The position numbers were made by a program, and so were the translations under genes. A stretch of DNA of 64,000 nucleotides from Paenibacillus senegalensis JC66 (GTDB taxonomy: Bacteria; Bacillota; Bacilli; Paenibacillales; NBRC-103111). The DNA lies in the NCBI RefSeq assembly GCF_000285515.1, contig NZ_HE610961.1, forward strand, positions 255,919 through 319,918, given 5' to 3'. Position 1 is the stretch's first letter. Each line of letters opens with the position of its first letter. The notes beneath the pieces are model-generated. The model saw only the letters and a program-made list of their open reading frames with translations. It was not told the DNA's origin and searched no databases. Shown one piece after another: positions 35,053 to 44,031 of this stretch.

Positions 35053-37056
35053 TTGTCCAGAAAAGAACACCCCGTTCACGTGGAGACGTCTGAAAAGTCA
35101 TTAACCTCATCCGGTAATCCATCGTCCTCACAATCCCCATCTGCTGATTCAGCAGAACCGATTCGTTCTGGTGTTAGCTCAGGCTCTAGTTCAGGCTCTA
35201 GTTCAGGCTTTAGCCCAGGTTCTAGCCCAGGCTCCGGTTCAGTTCAGCACTCCCCCTCCCCGGGAACGGCAGGCATGTCCCGCAGGAAATTTCTCGCTTC
35301 CCTTGGGGCGGCAGGGGCAGCGGCAGCTTTAGGTGGAGGAATGTCCGTCCTTTCCGCACAACCCGTTACAGACGCAGTTTATGGGAGAGCCGGCAATATG
35401 GGCAATGGCAAAGAACACCCATTGGCCGGCAGAATAGCGGGCTTCAGCGATCCGCTTGTCGTAAACGTTAAAGATTTTGGGGCGCTTGGTGATGGAGCAA
35501 CCGATGATACGGCCGCCGTGCAAACCGCCTTGGATCAAGGCATGCTGATGAATAACCCGGTAATAGTGCTGTTTCCTCCGGGCACTTATTATTGCGGCAG
35601 TCTGCAGGTGCACTCCCATACGACCTTGCAAGGGCTGGGCCAGGTGACGATCAAGCATAATCCAAGCACCGGCTATACCTCCCCATGGCCGCGCGCTATG
35701 CTGACCAATGACAATTTGCCGCCTTACGCCGAGCCTGATTCACCGGCCCGTACGGCAGTTGTTGGAGCTGCAGTGAATATTGAAGTGAACGGCATTACCT
35801 TTGACGGCAATCAAGCCCCGGTCTATATTCTGCAATTCATCTCCACAGACTACGTTCGTATCGTCAATTGTAAAGCAACCAACTCGCAGGGCGGTGTCGA
35901 TCTTCGCGCAGTCCGCCACTCCTACATTAATATTGAATGCTCTCATATTGAAGAGGATGCCATTTCCCTAACCGATCAAAACTTCATGCCGGCTCTCCTT
36001 AATCAACGGGGGCTATCCGAATATATTCTGTTCGACCGCTGCATTGTCCGGGATTCCTGTACAGGCAACGGGATGGATGCGAGCAGCATGAACGCTTTTG
36101 AAGTGGACGATGGCCCCCGCTTCCTCACCTTCCGCAATTGCCAGGCTATTAATAACCGCGGCTGCGGTTTTATGATGCATGTCCATTCCACTGAATACGA
36201 TCTATCCGATATTCAATTTATCCATTGCGCGGCCATTAACAATACACCGCTTCCTGGCGTAACTGATCGCTATGTCGCCGGCTTTGTCATTGGCCAATGC
36301 CCGGTAGGCAGTTACTTCGGCAGAATTACTTACGATCATTGCGTGTCGATTGGCAATGTTAACAGCGCCTTCGTCAATGCCCCCGGAGCCCAGGAGGGCT
36401 ATAAATCCGATGTCACTTTCATCGGCGGTTATTGGGAAGCTACCTACAAGGGTACGCAAACCCGCAACCAGATTCATTCCTGCTTTTTCCTCACCAAACA
36501 ATTCCGTAATGTTAAGCTCTCCGGACTTACTCTGGTTGGACCTACGGATGGCTACAACATTTATACTTATGGTGCTGCCGACGGATTAACCCTGGAAAAC
36601 TGCACCCTTAAAGGAGCTTACGCCCCATTAAGATTAGGTCATACCGGCGGACAGCTATCGGTACAGCACTGTGATATCAGTTCCACGGCACCGGCCACTG
36701 CGCCTAGTACCGTGTTCGTCTACACTCTCTGTGATGACGTTAACTTCAGCCAAAACCGGGTTAAGCTGGATCAAAGCCTGTATACCTCGTCGATTATTCG
36801 GATTAATCAGAGCCAGTCTGCTGTCCTTAACGGCAATGTTATTCAGAACACCGGTCCTGTAGGCAGCCGCGGCGTTAATCTGGATACCGCAGGAGACGTT
36901 GCGATTACCGGTAATGTCATTAAGCATTTCCAGTTTGCCGTCGGCTTCAGCAATACATCCTCCTCCGTCGCGGTAACCGGCAATGCATTCAAGGGGTGCA
37001 CAGCTAAATTCAGCGCCACACCGGCGTATCTTGTAGAGACCGCCAATACAATTTAA
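35053..37056 (+). CDS. Tat-exported right-handed beta-helix enzyme (pectate lyase/GH28-like)
   Basis: About 667 residues from a TTG that follows AGGAGGG by 6 bases. Residues 1-75 are hydrophilic with a Ser/Gly repeat. Then comes a Tat signal, SRRKFLASLG followed by an Ala-rich core, ending near VLSAQP. The mature part starts with VVNVKDFGALGDGATDDTAAVQTALD, the pectate_lyase_3 motif, and continues as a right-handed beta helix with many N/V-rich coils (GNGMDASSMNAFEVDD, NRGCGFMMH). Such enzymes cut acidic polysaccharides. It is divergent from the transporter operon, so it probably feeds it. The long region before the twin arginines is atypical. Confidence 0.8.
   Translation: MSRKEHPVHVETSEKSLTSSGNPSSSQSPSADSAEPIRSGVSSGSSSGSSSGFSPGSSPGSGSVQHSPSPGTAGMSRRKFLASLGAAGAAAALGGGMSVLSAQPVTDAVYGRAGNMGNGKEHPLAGRIAGFSDPLVVNVKDFGALGDGATDDTAAVQTALDQGMLMNNPVIVLFPPGTYYCGSLQVHSHTTLQGLGQVTIKHNPSTGYTSPWPRAMLTNDNLPPYAEPDSPARTAVVGAAVNIEVNGITFDGNQAPVYILQFISTDYVRIVNCKATNSQGGVDLRAVRHSYINIECSHIEEDAISLTDQNFMPALLNQRGLSEYILFDRCIVRDSCTGNGMDASSMNAFEVDDGPRFLTFRNCQAINNRGCGFMMHVHSTEYDLSDIQFIHCAAINNTPLPGVTDRYVAGFVIGQCPVGSYFGRITYDHCVSIGNVNSAFVNAPGAQEGYKSDVTFIGGYWEATYKGTQTRNQIHSCFFLTKQFRNVKLSGLTLVGPTDGYNIYTYGAADGLTLENCTLKGAYAPLRLGHTGGQLSVQHCDISSTAPATAPSTVFVYTLCDDVNFSQNRVKLDQSLYTSSIIRINQSQSAVLNGNVIQNTGPVGSRGVNLDTAGDVAITGNVIKHFQFAVGFSNTSSSVAVTGNAFKGCTAKFSATPAYLVETANTI
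35170..35241 (+). repeat. Six 12-bp tandem repeats in the Tat n-region
   Basis: Units built on GGCTCTAGTTCA run head to tail for 72 bases and encode (G-S/V/F-S-S/P)n upstream of the twin-arginine motif. Confidence 0.9.
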
Positions 37057-37064
37057 TCAGCAAA

Positions 37065-37110
37065 ACAAGCCCTCCGACAGCGAGACTCGTTCGCTATACG
37101 AAGGGCTTGT
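37065..37110 (+). terminator. Probable terminator of the beta-helix gene
   Basis: ACAAGCCCT...AGGGCTTGT with an inner AGCGA/TCGCT stem. The following CCTTTAT is a weak T run. Confidence 0.55.
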
Positions 37111-37153
37111 CCTTTATCCGTTTTGCGCATCATGATCTGAATTTCATTGAACC

Positions 37154-37285
37154 CTAGCGAAGCCAAAGCCAAAGAGCCGCCAGAATAATTACCCACAGCC
37201 CGGCTCCTATAATCAAGCCGTAAACGAGTCCCCTGCCGAAGGACAAGGGATTCTCCTTGTCTTCAGGCTCCCGATGATCGGTCAT
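37154..37285 (-). CDS. Small single-pass membrane protein, 43 residues
   Basis: A short gene starting MTDHREPEDKENPLSFGRGL and continuing into one membrane segment rich in Ile, Leu, Ala and Trp, ending WLWLR. GGGGAGG lies 8 bases before the ATG, a strong site. The acidic head, the FGRGL(V/L)YG junction and the hydrophobic tail make it a credible small protein. I recall similar short membrane proteins in related genomes but know no function. It sits between convergent and divergent neighbours with no operon partner. Confidence 0.7.
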   Translation of the reverse strand: MTDHREPEDKENPLSFGRGLVYGLIIGAGLWVIILAALWLWLR

Positions 37286-37502
37286 ATCCAGCGCCTCCCC
37301 GCTTCTTAAACGACCTATTCCTTAATTATACGCGCTTAGCCATTTAAGATGAACCTTTCTTTCGGTATAATAACTAATAGACTTTTTTAAACCGCTTTGA
37401 TCGCTATCCTATTTAATTGAAAGATCAGAGGATTTACAGGAAATGAAATGCTAAGCATGCTGACATGCTGAGATCACAATGAAAAAGGGGTTAGATTCCA
37501 CA

Positions 37503-38456
37503 ATGGAAACGCATGTGGCGGTCATCGGCACCGTATTTGTCGATTGTAAAGGATTTGCCAAGCAATCCTATTATCCCCTGTCCCGCAATCTGGGTCAGGT
37601 TCAATTCGTCCATGGCGGCGTCGGGCGGAATGTCGCGGAAACGCTGGCGCATCTCGGCGTTCCCGTATCGCTTGTCAGTACCTGCGACGCCAGCGGAATC
37701 GGCGATGAGGTCGTTCAGCGGCTGAAAGCAAACCAGGTCGGGATCACCCATTTGCGGCAGGTTGACAAAGACGGGATGGGCATGTGGCTTGTCATATTGG
37801 ACGAGAAAGGCGAGCTGGCCGGGTCGATTTCACACATGCCGGATGTGGGACACCTAGCCAAGGTCATCGAAGAGAAAGGCGACGAAATCGTCTCTTCCTG
37901 CAGCCATCTCGCTCTGGAGCTGGACCTGAACGGAGAGATCTCGGAACAGGTTCTCGCTCTGGCGCACAAGCATAACAAGCCCGTATTCGGCATACCCGGC
38001 AATCTGGATGTGATCCTGTCCCATCCCCATCTGGTGCATCAGCTGGAGTGCTTCATCTGCAACCATCATGAAGCCGCCCGCATTTGGGACACCGACCTCT
38101 CATCCGCTTCCTCCGAAGAGATCCTGGCCCAAATGAAAGCCTTCGTCGATGCCAGTACGCTGCGCTCCATGGTGATCACGCTCGGGGAGAAAGGCTGCAT
38201 CTACTATGATTCGAAGACAGATTCTTTCGGGCATCAGCCTGTATTTCCTGTCCGCATGGTAGACTCCACCGGAGCGGGCGACGCTTTCTTCTCCGGCACC
38301 GTATCCGCCTTGGTCCGCGGCTTCAAGCTGCCGGTCGCCGTGCTTTGCGGCACCAAAGTAGCCGGGTGGACGATCGAGTCGCCAGAGAGCACTTGTCCGG
38401 AGCTTAAGGAAAAAGTGCGGAGCGATGCGTTTTTTCAGGCGATGCGGGAGAAGTGA
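37503..38456 (+). CDS. PfkB-family carbohydrate kinase
   Basis: About 317 residues of ribokinase/PfkB type. The N-terminus HVAVIGTVFVDCKGFA, the Gly-rich substrate loop FVHGGVGRNVAETL, and the C-terminal ATP/anion-hole motif DSTGAGDAFFSGTV with the catalytic Asp are all present. It phosphorylates a sugar or nucleoside that is not readable from sequence. An ATG at 37479 also fits the frame but lacks a site; AAGGGG lies 12 bases before 37503, so the start is uncertain by eight codons. It could serve ketodeoxy-sugar breakdown in the polysaccharide locus (KdgK-like); this is only a possibility. Confidence 0.8.
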   Translation: METHVAVIGTVFVDCKGFAKQSYYPLSRNLGQVQFVHGGVGRNVAETLAHLGVPVSLVSTCDASGIGDEVVQRLKANQVGITHLRQVDKDGMGMWLVILDEKGELAGSISHMPDVGHLAKVIEEKGDEIVSSCSHLALELDLNGEISEQVLALAHKHNKPVFGIPGNLDVILSHPHLVHQLECFICNHHEAARIWDTDLSSASSEEILAQMKAFVDASTLRSMVITLGEKGCIYYDSKTDSFGHQPVFPVRMVDSTGAGDAFFSGTVSALVRGFKLPVAVLCGTKVAGWTIESPESTCPELKEKVRSDAFFQAMREK

Positions 38457-38485
38457 AGAGTAGAAGCAGAAAGGCACGCAAATGC

Positions 38486-38543
38486 ATAACCCTCCCCTCC
38501 ACCGGGATCTGTAAATCCGCAGTGAAGGGGAGGGTTATTTTTT
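38486..38543 (+). terminator. Strong terminator of the PfkB gene
   Basis: ATAACCCTCCCCT pairs with AGGGGAGGGTTAT across a 30-base loop, followed by six T. Confidence 0.9.
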
Positions 38544-38558
38544 AAGCGAATATCCTGA

Positions 38559-39089
38559 TTAGCGGGGGTACGGACGGTTCTTTCTTCTGCTGTTCCTGCG
38601 AGGTCTTTGGCCGGCAGCGCTCCAGTAGGAGAAAAGAATCACGAACAGCAAGCCGATCGCGCCCCCGGTCAGATCCAGTATAACATCCTCCATCGCCCCG
38701 GTCCGGTTAGGCTGGCGAAGCTGATTCCATTCGTCCAGGACGGCAACGAGGCCCACCCCGGCCAAAGCGATTACCGCTTTCGGCACAAGGCTTAACCGAT
38801 ATGGCTTCAGCGCCACATAGGCCAAAGCCGCTACCATTGCATATATGAACAGATGCGCGCCTTTGCGAAACAGAAATTCAATGAAGCGGAAAGGCTCTGC
38901 CTTAGCCTCGATCGTCGAGGTGCGATAGTGCAGCGACCAATCGGGGAGAAGCTCTTTCAAGCTGTCTTCCGACAGCTGCTCTCTCAAATACGGCTGAATG
39001 CTCTGAACCTCGTACGGCTGGGATGACAGCACCAATACCAAACCCACCCACAGCAGCAGAGGTAGAAGATAAAGAAGTTTTCGTTTGAT
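38559..39089 (-). CDS. VanZ family membrane protein, possible ATC start
   Basis: A VanZ-like protein of 176 residues from codon 39089 or 162 from GTG at 39047. The longer reading begins with IKRKLLYLLPLLLWVG, the expected first membrane segment, and a perfect GGAGG lies 9 bases before its ATC codon. The GTG start has no site and removes that segment. Three more membrane segments follow, with FRKGAHLFIYAMVAALAY, then AVLDEWNQLRQPNRTGAMEDVILDLTGG, the VanZ core. VanZ proteins lower teicoplanin sensitivity in some bacteria; most homologues have unknown roles. The start codon appears mutated or non-canonical. Confidence 0.8.
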   Translation of the reverse strand: MKRKLLYLLPLLLWVGLVLVLSSQPYEVQSIQPYLREQLSEDSLKELLPDWSLHYRTSTIEAKAEPFRFIEFLFRKGAHLFIYAMVAALAYVALKPYRLSLVPKAVIALAGVGLVAVLDEWNQLRQPNRTGAMEDVILDLTGGAIGLLFVILFSYWSAAGQRPRRNSRRKNRPYPR

Positions 39090-39179
39090 AGCTCTGGTCC
39101 TCCATTTTGATAGACTTGTATAGTCTATTGTATCCCGGGGGACACCGTTTTAGACTTTGAATGCAGGATGCAACAACCG

Positions 39180-40205
39180 TTAGCTCTTATTATAGTAGTC
39201 GACATACCAATCGGCAAACTTCTGCAAGCCTTCATCTATCGGAGTTTGCGGCTTAAAGCCTACCGCTTCCTGCAGCAAATCGGTAGAAGCATAAGTCGCC
39301 GGAACGTCTCCAGGCTTAATGGGTTCAAATTTTTTCTCAAACCGTACTTCTTTGCCAAGCGCATGACCAAGAGCTTTTTCCAACGCTTCAATAAATGTCA
39401 TTAATTTCTCCGGACGGTTGTTTCCGATGTTAAATACCCTGTGAGGAACGATAGTCTCCGGAGGAGTCCCGATCAGCCGTACGATGCCCTCCACAATATC
39501 ATCGATATACGTGAAGTCGCGGTAAAGATCATTTTCAAAATCTCCGTTGTTAAAAATGCTAATGGGCTTCCCCGCAAAATAACGGTCAGTAAACCCGAAA
39601 TAAGCCATATCCGGGCGGCCCATAGGCCCATAAACTGTAAAGAAACGCAGGCCTGTAGCCGGAATTTGGTATAGGTGGCTGTAGGTATGAGCCATTAATT
39701 CATTCGATTTCTTCGTTGAAGCATACAAAGAGACAGGATGGTCGACGAAGTCGCTTTCTTCAAAGGGGACTTTCTTGTTCGCACCATAAACCGAACTGGA
39801 AGAGGCATAAATGAGATGATCCACCGGATGATAGCGGCAGGCTTCCAGGATATTGAAGAAGCCTACAATATTGCTTTGAATGTAGGCACCGGGGTTCTCC
39901 AGGGAATATCTCACTCCCGCTTGCGCGGCTAGATTGACCACCACCTTGGGCTTGTACTCTGCAAAAAGTCCATCGACCGCGGCCTTGTCGGAAATATCCC
40001 CTTTAATAAAAACAAACCTCTCGTAAGAGGTCAATTGAGTCAAGCGGGCTTGTTTAAGTTTAACGTCATAATAATCATTCAGATTATCTACACCGACGAC
40101 GGTGCAGCCCTCATCAAGCAGCCTTCTGGCTAAGGCATGCCCGATAAAGCCTGCGGCACCCGTGATCAGGCAGACTTGATTAGGAGCCAATAGAGTGGAT
40201 TTCAC
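39180..40205 (-). CDS. NAD-dependent UDP-glucuronate 4-epimerase-like enzyme
   Basis: A 341-residue SDR epimerase. GAAGFIGHALARRL (about 17-30) binds NAD, Tyr-x3-Lys is YASTK, and VRYSLENPGAYIQSN and RFFTVYGPMGRPDMA follow the UDP-glucuronate epimerase pattern (CapI/LpsL type). With Ugd upstream it would convert UDP-glucuronate to UDP-galacturonate. GTG start with AAGGAGG 9 bases before it; it overlaps the Ugd gene by 26 bases. Last gene of the glycan cluster. Substrate preference is inferred. Confidence 0.85.
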   Translation of the reverse strand: MKSTLLAPNQVCLITGAAGFIGHALARRLLDEGCTVVGVDNLNDYYDVKLKQARLTQLTSYERFVFIKGDISDKAAVDGLFAEYKPKVVVNLAAQAGVRYSLENPGAYIQSNIVGFFNILEACRYHPVDHLIYASSSSVYGANKKVPFEESDFVDHPVSLYASTKKSNELMAHTYSHLYQIPATGLRFFTVYGPMGRPDMAYFGFTDRYFAGKPISIFNNGDFENDLYRDFTYIDDIVEGIVRLIGTPPETIVPHRVFNIGNNRPEKLMTFIEALEKALGHALGKEVRFEKKFEPIKPGDVPATYASTDLLQEAVGFKPQTPIDEGLQKFADWYVDYYNKS

Positions 40206-41556
40206 TGTTATCCGCCTCCTTCACTCCTTCTCGGCTGGCCGGTTCCCTGCCAATCGAATGATACTCGACGCCCGCTTCTTTCATTTCTGCAACGCGGTAC
40301 AGGTTTCTGCCGTCATAGACGAGCGGCGTCCTCATCCACTGCTTATAAGCTTGTGGAGTAACTGCCTTGATCTCTCCCCACTCGGTAAAGATAAAGCAGA
40401 CGTTGGCTTCTGCCAGCGCTTCCTGAACGGTGCTGGCATAGGTTATACTGCCTTTACCGCACTTGCCTTGCGGGTAGACCTTGGCAAAGTTGGCCATGCC
40501 AACGGGATCGTAAGCATAAATATCCGCCCCCTGCTCCAACAGCAAAGGCACATTAGCGAGTGAAGCAGCTTCCCTTAAATCGTCCGTTCCGGGCTTGAAC
40601 GTCAACCCGAGTATGGCTACCTTAAGTCCATTAAAAGTGATGAGCCGTTTTCTCGCCTTGTGGTACAGCTTCGTCTTCTGCTCCTGGTTTACCTCAATGG
40701 CTGCCTTGACGGTCTTTAGCTCGTAGCCGTGCTGTCTGGCCAGATACTCCAGTGCCTTCGTATCTTTAGGGAAGCAGGAACCGCCATAGCCTATTCCCGC
40801 ATTCAAGAACTTGCTGCCAATCCGCTCATCGTAGCTCATCCCTTTGGCGACATCCTGCACATCGGCACCGACCAGTTCACAAAGGTTGGCGATGTCATTC
40901 ATGTAGGAGATTTTCAGAGCGAGGAAATCATTGGCAGCATACTTAATCATCTCTGCAGATCTGCGACTAACTGAGACCATCGGCAAGTGGAAAGGCTCGT
41001 ACAGCCTCATCAACATGTCCTCAGCCCATTGACTTTCCGTACCAATGACAACCCTCTCCGCATAGAAGGTGTCATGCACGGCAGAACCCTGCGCCAAGAA
41101 CTCCGGATTCGAGGCAACCTCCACTCTAACATCATGGATCAGGAAGTCTTGAATGAACTGCTCCACCTTATCATTCGTCCCTACAGGAACGGTAGATTTC
41201 ACCACTACGAGACAATCCTTCTCTACCGATTCCGCAATCTGTCTGGCCACAGTCGCGATATGCGAGAGATTAGCTGAGCCATCAGGCTCCTCCGGTGTTC
41301 CCACACCTATAAAGATAGCATCCGCATGCTTGTAAGCCGCTTGATAGTCAGTCGTAAAATCGAGCCTGCCCGCCGCATAATTTTTCTGCATCAACTCTTG
41401 CAAGCCAGCCTCATAGATAGGGGAAATCCCGGACTTCATTAGGTTTACCTTGTGCTCATCTATATCTACACAAGTCACTTGATGGCCGACTTCAGCAAAG
41501 CAAACTCCCGCCACCAAGCCGACATAGCCTGTTCCCGCAACAGCTATTTTATACAT
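40180..41556 (-). CDS. ugd: UDP-glucose 6-dehydrogenase
   Basis: A 458-residue NAD-dependent enzyme that oxidises UDP-glucose to UDP-glucuronate. N-terminal GTGYVGLVAGVCFAEVGH, catalytic Cys in GIGYGGSCFPKDTKAL (about 258), and GLTFKPGTDDLREA in the C-terminal domain are present. About 25 residues beyond the usual end extend into the next gene. It provides uronic acid for the surface polysaccharide and, with GalU, completes the route from glucose 1-phosphate. Confidence 0.95.
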   Translation of the reverse strand: MYKIAVAGTGYVGLVAGVCFAEVGHQVTCVDIDEHKVNLMKSGISPIYEAGLQELMQKNYAAGRLDFTTDYQAAYKHADAIFIGVGTPEEPDGSANLSHIATVARQIAESVEKDCLVVVKSTVPVGTNDKVEQFIQDFLIHDVRVEVASNPEFLAQGSAVHDTFYAERVVIGTESQWAEDMLMRLYEPFHLPMVSVSRRSAEMIKYAANDFLALKISYMNDIANLCELVGADVQDVAKGMSYDERIGSKFLNAGIGYGGSCFPKDTKALEYLARQHGYELKTVKAAIEVNQEQKTKLYHKARKRLITFNGLKVAILGLTFKPGTDDLREAASLANVPLLLEQGADIYAYDPVGMANFAKVYPQGKCGKGSITYASTVQEALAEANVCFIFTEWGEIKAVTPQAYKQWMRTPLVYDGRNLYRVAEMKEAGVEYHSIGREPASREGVKEADNSEIHSIGS

Positions 41557-41588
41557 GGTTTTCCTCCTTGTTTTAACTTGGTGGTATT

Positions 41589-42467
41589 TTATGGAAACAG
41601 ATTATAATTCGCCAATCTAATAAGGTATTGCCCATACTCATTTTTCTTAAGTGGTTCAGCTAATTCTAACAACTGGTCTCTGTTTATATAGCCTTTTCTA
41701 AATGCGATTTCTTCTAAACAAGCTACTTTTAGACTCTGACGGTTTTCAACTGTTTCAATATATTTCGATGCATCAAGCAAAGACTCATGTGTACCGGTAT
41801 CTAGCCAGGCAAAACCACGGCCTAATAACTCAACATAAAGGTTCCCTGATTCCAAATAGGCCTTGTTTACATCTGTTATTTCTAACTCACCTCGAACAGA
41901 AGGCTTTATCTTTTTAGAGATATCCACCACCTCATTATCATAAAAATAAAGTCCTGTAACAGCATATGTGGACTTGGGTTTATCGGGTTTTTCTTCTATT
42001 GATATTGCCTTTCCATTGTCATTAAACTCTACTACTCCAAACCTCTCAGGGTCTTTCACATTATACCCGAAAATTGTCGCACCCCTTTTTCTTGACGCCA
42101 CGTTTTCCAACAATTTAGTAAAACCATGTCCATAAAAGATGTTATCTCCTAGTATTAATGCAACATTATCCTCGCCAATAAATTCTTCTCCAATTAAAAA
42201 AGCCTGAGCTAAACCGTCAGGCGACTTTTGTACCAAATATGATAGATTAATTCCAATGTTATTTCCATTGCCCAAAAGTTGTTTGAATCTTGGCGTATCC
42301 TGGGGAGTTGATATTATTAATATGTCTCTAATACCAGCAAGCATTAAAACGGACAAAGGATAGTAAATCATCGGCTTGTCGTATATTGGAAGAAGTTGTT
42401 TGGAAATGGTTTTTGTAAGAGGGTATAATCGCGTCCCATTTCCACCGGCTAAAACAATACCTTTCAT
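41589..42467 (-). CDS. rfbA: Glucose-1-phosphate thymidylyltransferase, long type
   Basis: A 292-residue nucleotidyltransferase with [63 protein letters not shown] and [17 protein letters not shown]. The length and C-terminal part match the longer RmlA group. It makes dTDP-glucose from glucose 1-phosphate and dTTP. A second, shorter RfbA lies at 61770; only one rfbB/C/D set exists. Base composition is AT-rich, like the Wzx and GT genes that precede it in the transcript. Confidence 0.9.
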   Translation of the reverse strand: MKGIVLAGGNGTRLYPLTKTISKQLLPIYDKPMIYYPLSVLMLAGIRDILIISTPQDTPRFKQLLGNGNNIGINLSYLVQKSPDGLAQAFLIGEEFIGEDNVALILGDNIFYGHGFTKLLENVASRKRGATIFGYNVKDPERFGVVEFNDNGKAISIEEKPDKPKSTYAVTGLYFYDNEVVDISKKIKPSVRGELEITDVNKAYLESGNLYVELLGRGFAWLDTGTHESLLDASKYIETVENRQSLKVACLEEIAFRKGYINRDQLLELAEPLKKNEYGQYLIRLANYNLFP

Positions 42468-42507
42468 AGTTGTGATTACCCCCTATTTATTAAAGTTAGG
42501 GTGTGCC

Positions 42508-43926
42508 TTATACTACAAACATCTGTTTTACATTTGTGAGTGCACTTTTAATATTTTCTTTTTTAATTATTAAGTAGATACTATAAGCTATAATGTACAC
42601 CACTAAGGTGATCCATGAATCAATAAACCAGGCTGAGATCATAAGAACTAATGTAATAGACAACTCTAACAGTATGTCTTTAACTACCGAGATCCTTAAA
42701 TGTTTCGATAAATAAATTTCAGCAAAAATACATCTGAATGCTAAAAGCAATATTATTGAAAACACTGCAAGGTCGAGACTTTTAAGTATCACTGTTGATA
42801 AAAAGGTAACACTAACGGCTAGGACTAGAGCAGTTAGATTAATTCTCAACATTAATTTTTCTTTTCGAAGTGACTTTAAATACGTATTAATTAATAATGC
42901 TATCTTTCCTTCATAGATACAAATTGGAAATAGCAAGGCTAAATATATTAAGGCATCCGAAAACTCCGGCAGCCATGTTGCTAATGATATTTTCAGCGGA
43001 TAGTACACAATGAGCATCCCTAGTAGCAATACCATTAGAATGTCTCTAATTGTTAGGTATATAGTTGGCAGTTTTTCAGGATTACTCCTTCTCAAAACTG
43101 GAAACATAATAATCCCTACAGCATTAATAAACACCATTAAGAGATTAGATAAACTTAATGCAAGTGAAACTTTACCAAATGTAGCAACTTCCCATGACCG
43201 TTCTATTCCAAATCTCACCGTTCCTATTATGAGTAAGCTTGCAACATTTGCAAACATTAATTGTATACCAACTCTAATATTGAGAAACATCTCTTGAAAA
43301 CCAATACGAAATTTTAATTTATTACCGAAAATCAAATCTTTACAAAAATATAATGCGCAGCCTAAGGAAATTGCCTTGCTTACTAAGTCAGCAACTATTA
43401 ATAACTTAAACTCTCTAGCCCCCATATATAAGAGAGAAACCATAAATAATAGTGCAGGTAATTTCTCTAGCATTGTAATTTGTGCATATTCTTTAATTCT
43501 ATTAGTTGCCTGTAAGATAAAAAGCAGCATATTCCTTACATTAATAACTAATAAACAGACTGCTACCATTTGTATTATAAAAATTCTGTTATCATCTAGT
43601 AAAAATATTATGGTTACTATAGAGATAAGCGAAAAAATTACAAGTTGTGTTGTAAGTAACATATAAAATTGCGAAAAAAATACTTTTTTATTTAATTCTT
43701 CATACTTCTGTCCACCATATCTTAGATAAATACCATCATTCCACCCAAAGTGCAAAAGCCCTACGTATGAAGAGTAAAAGATATAGAGCTGCCAAAACCC
43801 ATATTCCTCCACACCAATTAACTTCGGTACAAGTAGAACTGCTATAAAGGCAGCAATGAGTGTAACTAGATTAGATGTTGCTGCATACGAGAAATTTTTG
43901 ACAAAACTAAGTGCCTTGCTGTTCAT
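42508..43926 (-). CDS. Oligosaccharide flippase (Wzx-like)
   Basis: A 472-residue polytopic protein with about 12 to 14 membrane segments and the N-terminal pattern VKNFSYAATSNLVTLIAAFIAVLLVPKLIGVEEYGFWQ of the MATE/MOP flippases. It moves undecaprenol-linked repeat units across the membrane before polymerisation. AT-rich, in a block with GT and Wzy genes; such flippases co-vary with the glycan made and are often acquired by transfer. Confidence 0.85.
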   Translation of the reverse strand: MNSKALSFVKNFSYAATSNLVTLIAAFIAVLLVPKLIGVEEYGFWQLYIFYSSYVGLLHFGWNDGIYLRYGGQKYEELNKKVFFSQFYMLLTTQLVIFSLISIVTIIFLLDDNRIFIIQMVAVCLLVINVRNMLLFILQATNRIKEYAQITMLEKLPALLFMVSLLYMGAREFKLLIVADLVSKAISLGCALYFCKDLIFGNKLKFRIGFQEMFLNIRVGIQLMFANVASLLIIGTVRFGIERSWEVATFGKVSLALSLSNLLMVFINAVGIIMFPVLRRSNPEKLPTIYLTIRDILMVLLLGMLIVYYPLKISLATWLPEFSDALIYLALLFPICIYEGKIALLINTYLKSLRKEKLMLRINLTALVLAVSVTFLSTVILKSLDLAVFSIILLLAFRCIFAEIYLSKHLRISVVKDILLELSITLVLMISAWFIDSWITLVVYIIAYSIYLIIKKENIKSALTNVKQMFVV

Positions 43927-44031
43927 AATCCATCATTACGCTCTCCATTTTCTTTCCCCTTTTCTATAAAACAGTTTTTTTCAAGACAAGATAGTACGCT
44001 TGATTAACTTAACGTTATCGACGTATGAACA

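Noticed and set aside
38902..39105. 67-codon frame beginning at an ATG just upstream of VanZ
   Set aside because: Its ATG lies within the ribosome site of VanZ and its product lacks membrane helices; the VanZ frame is the real one.
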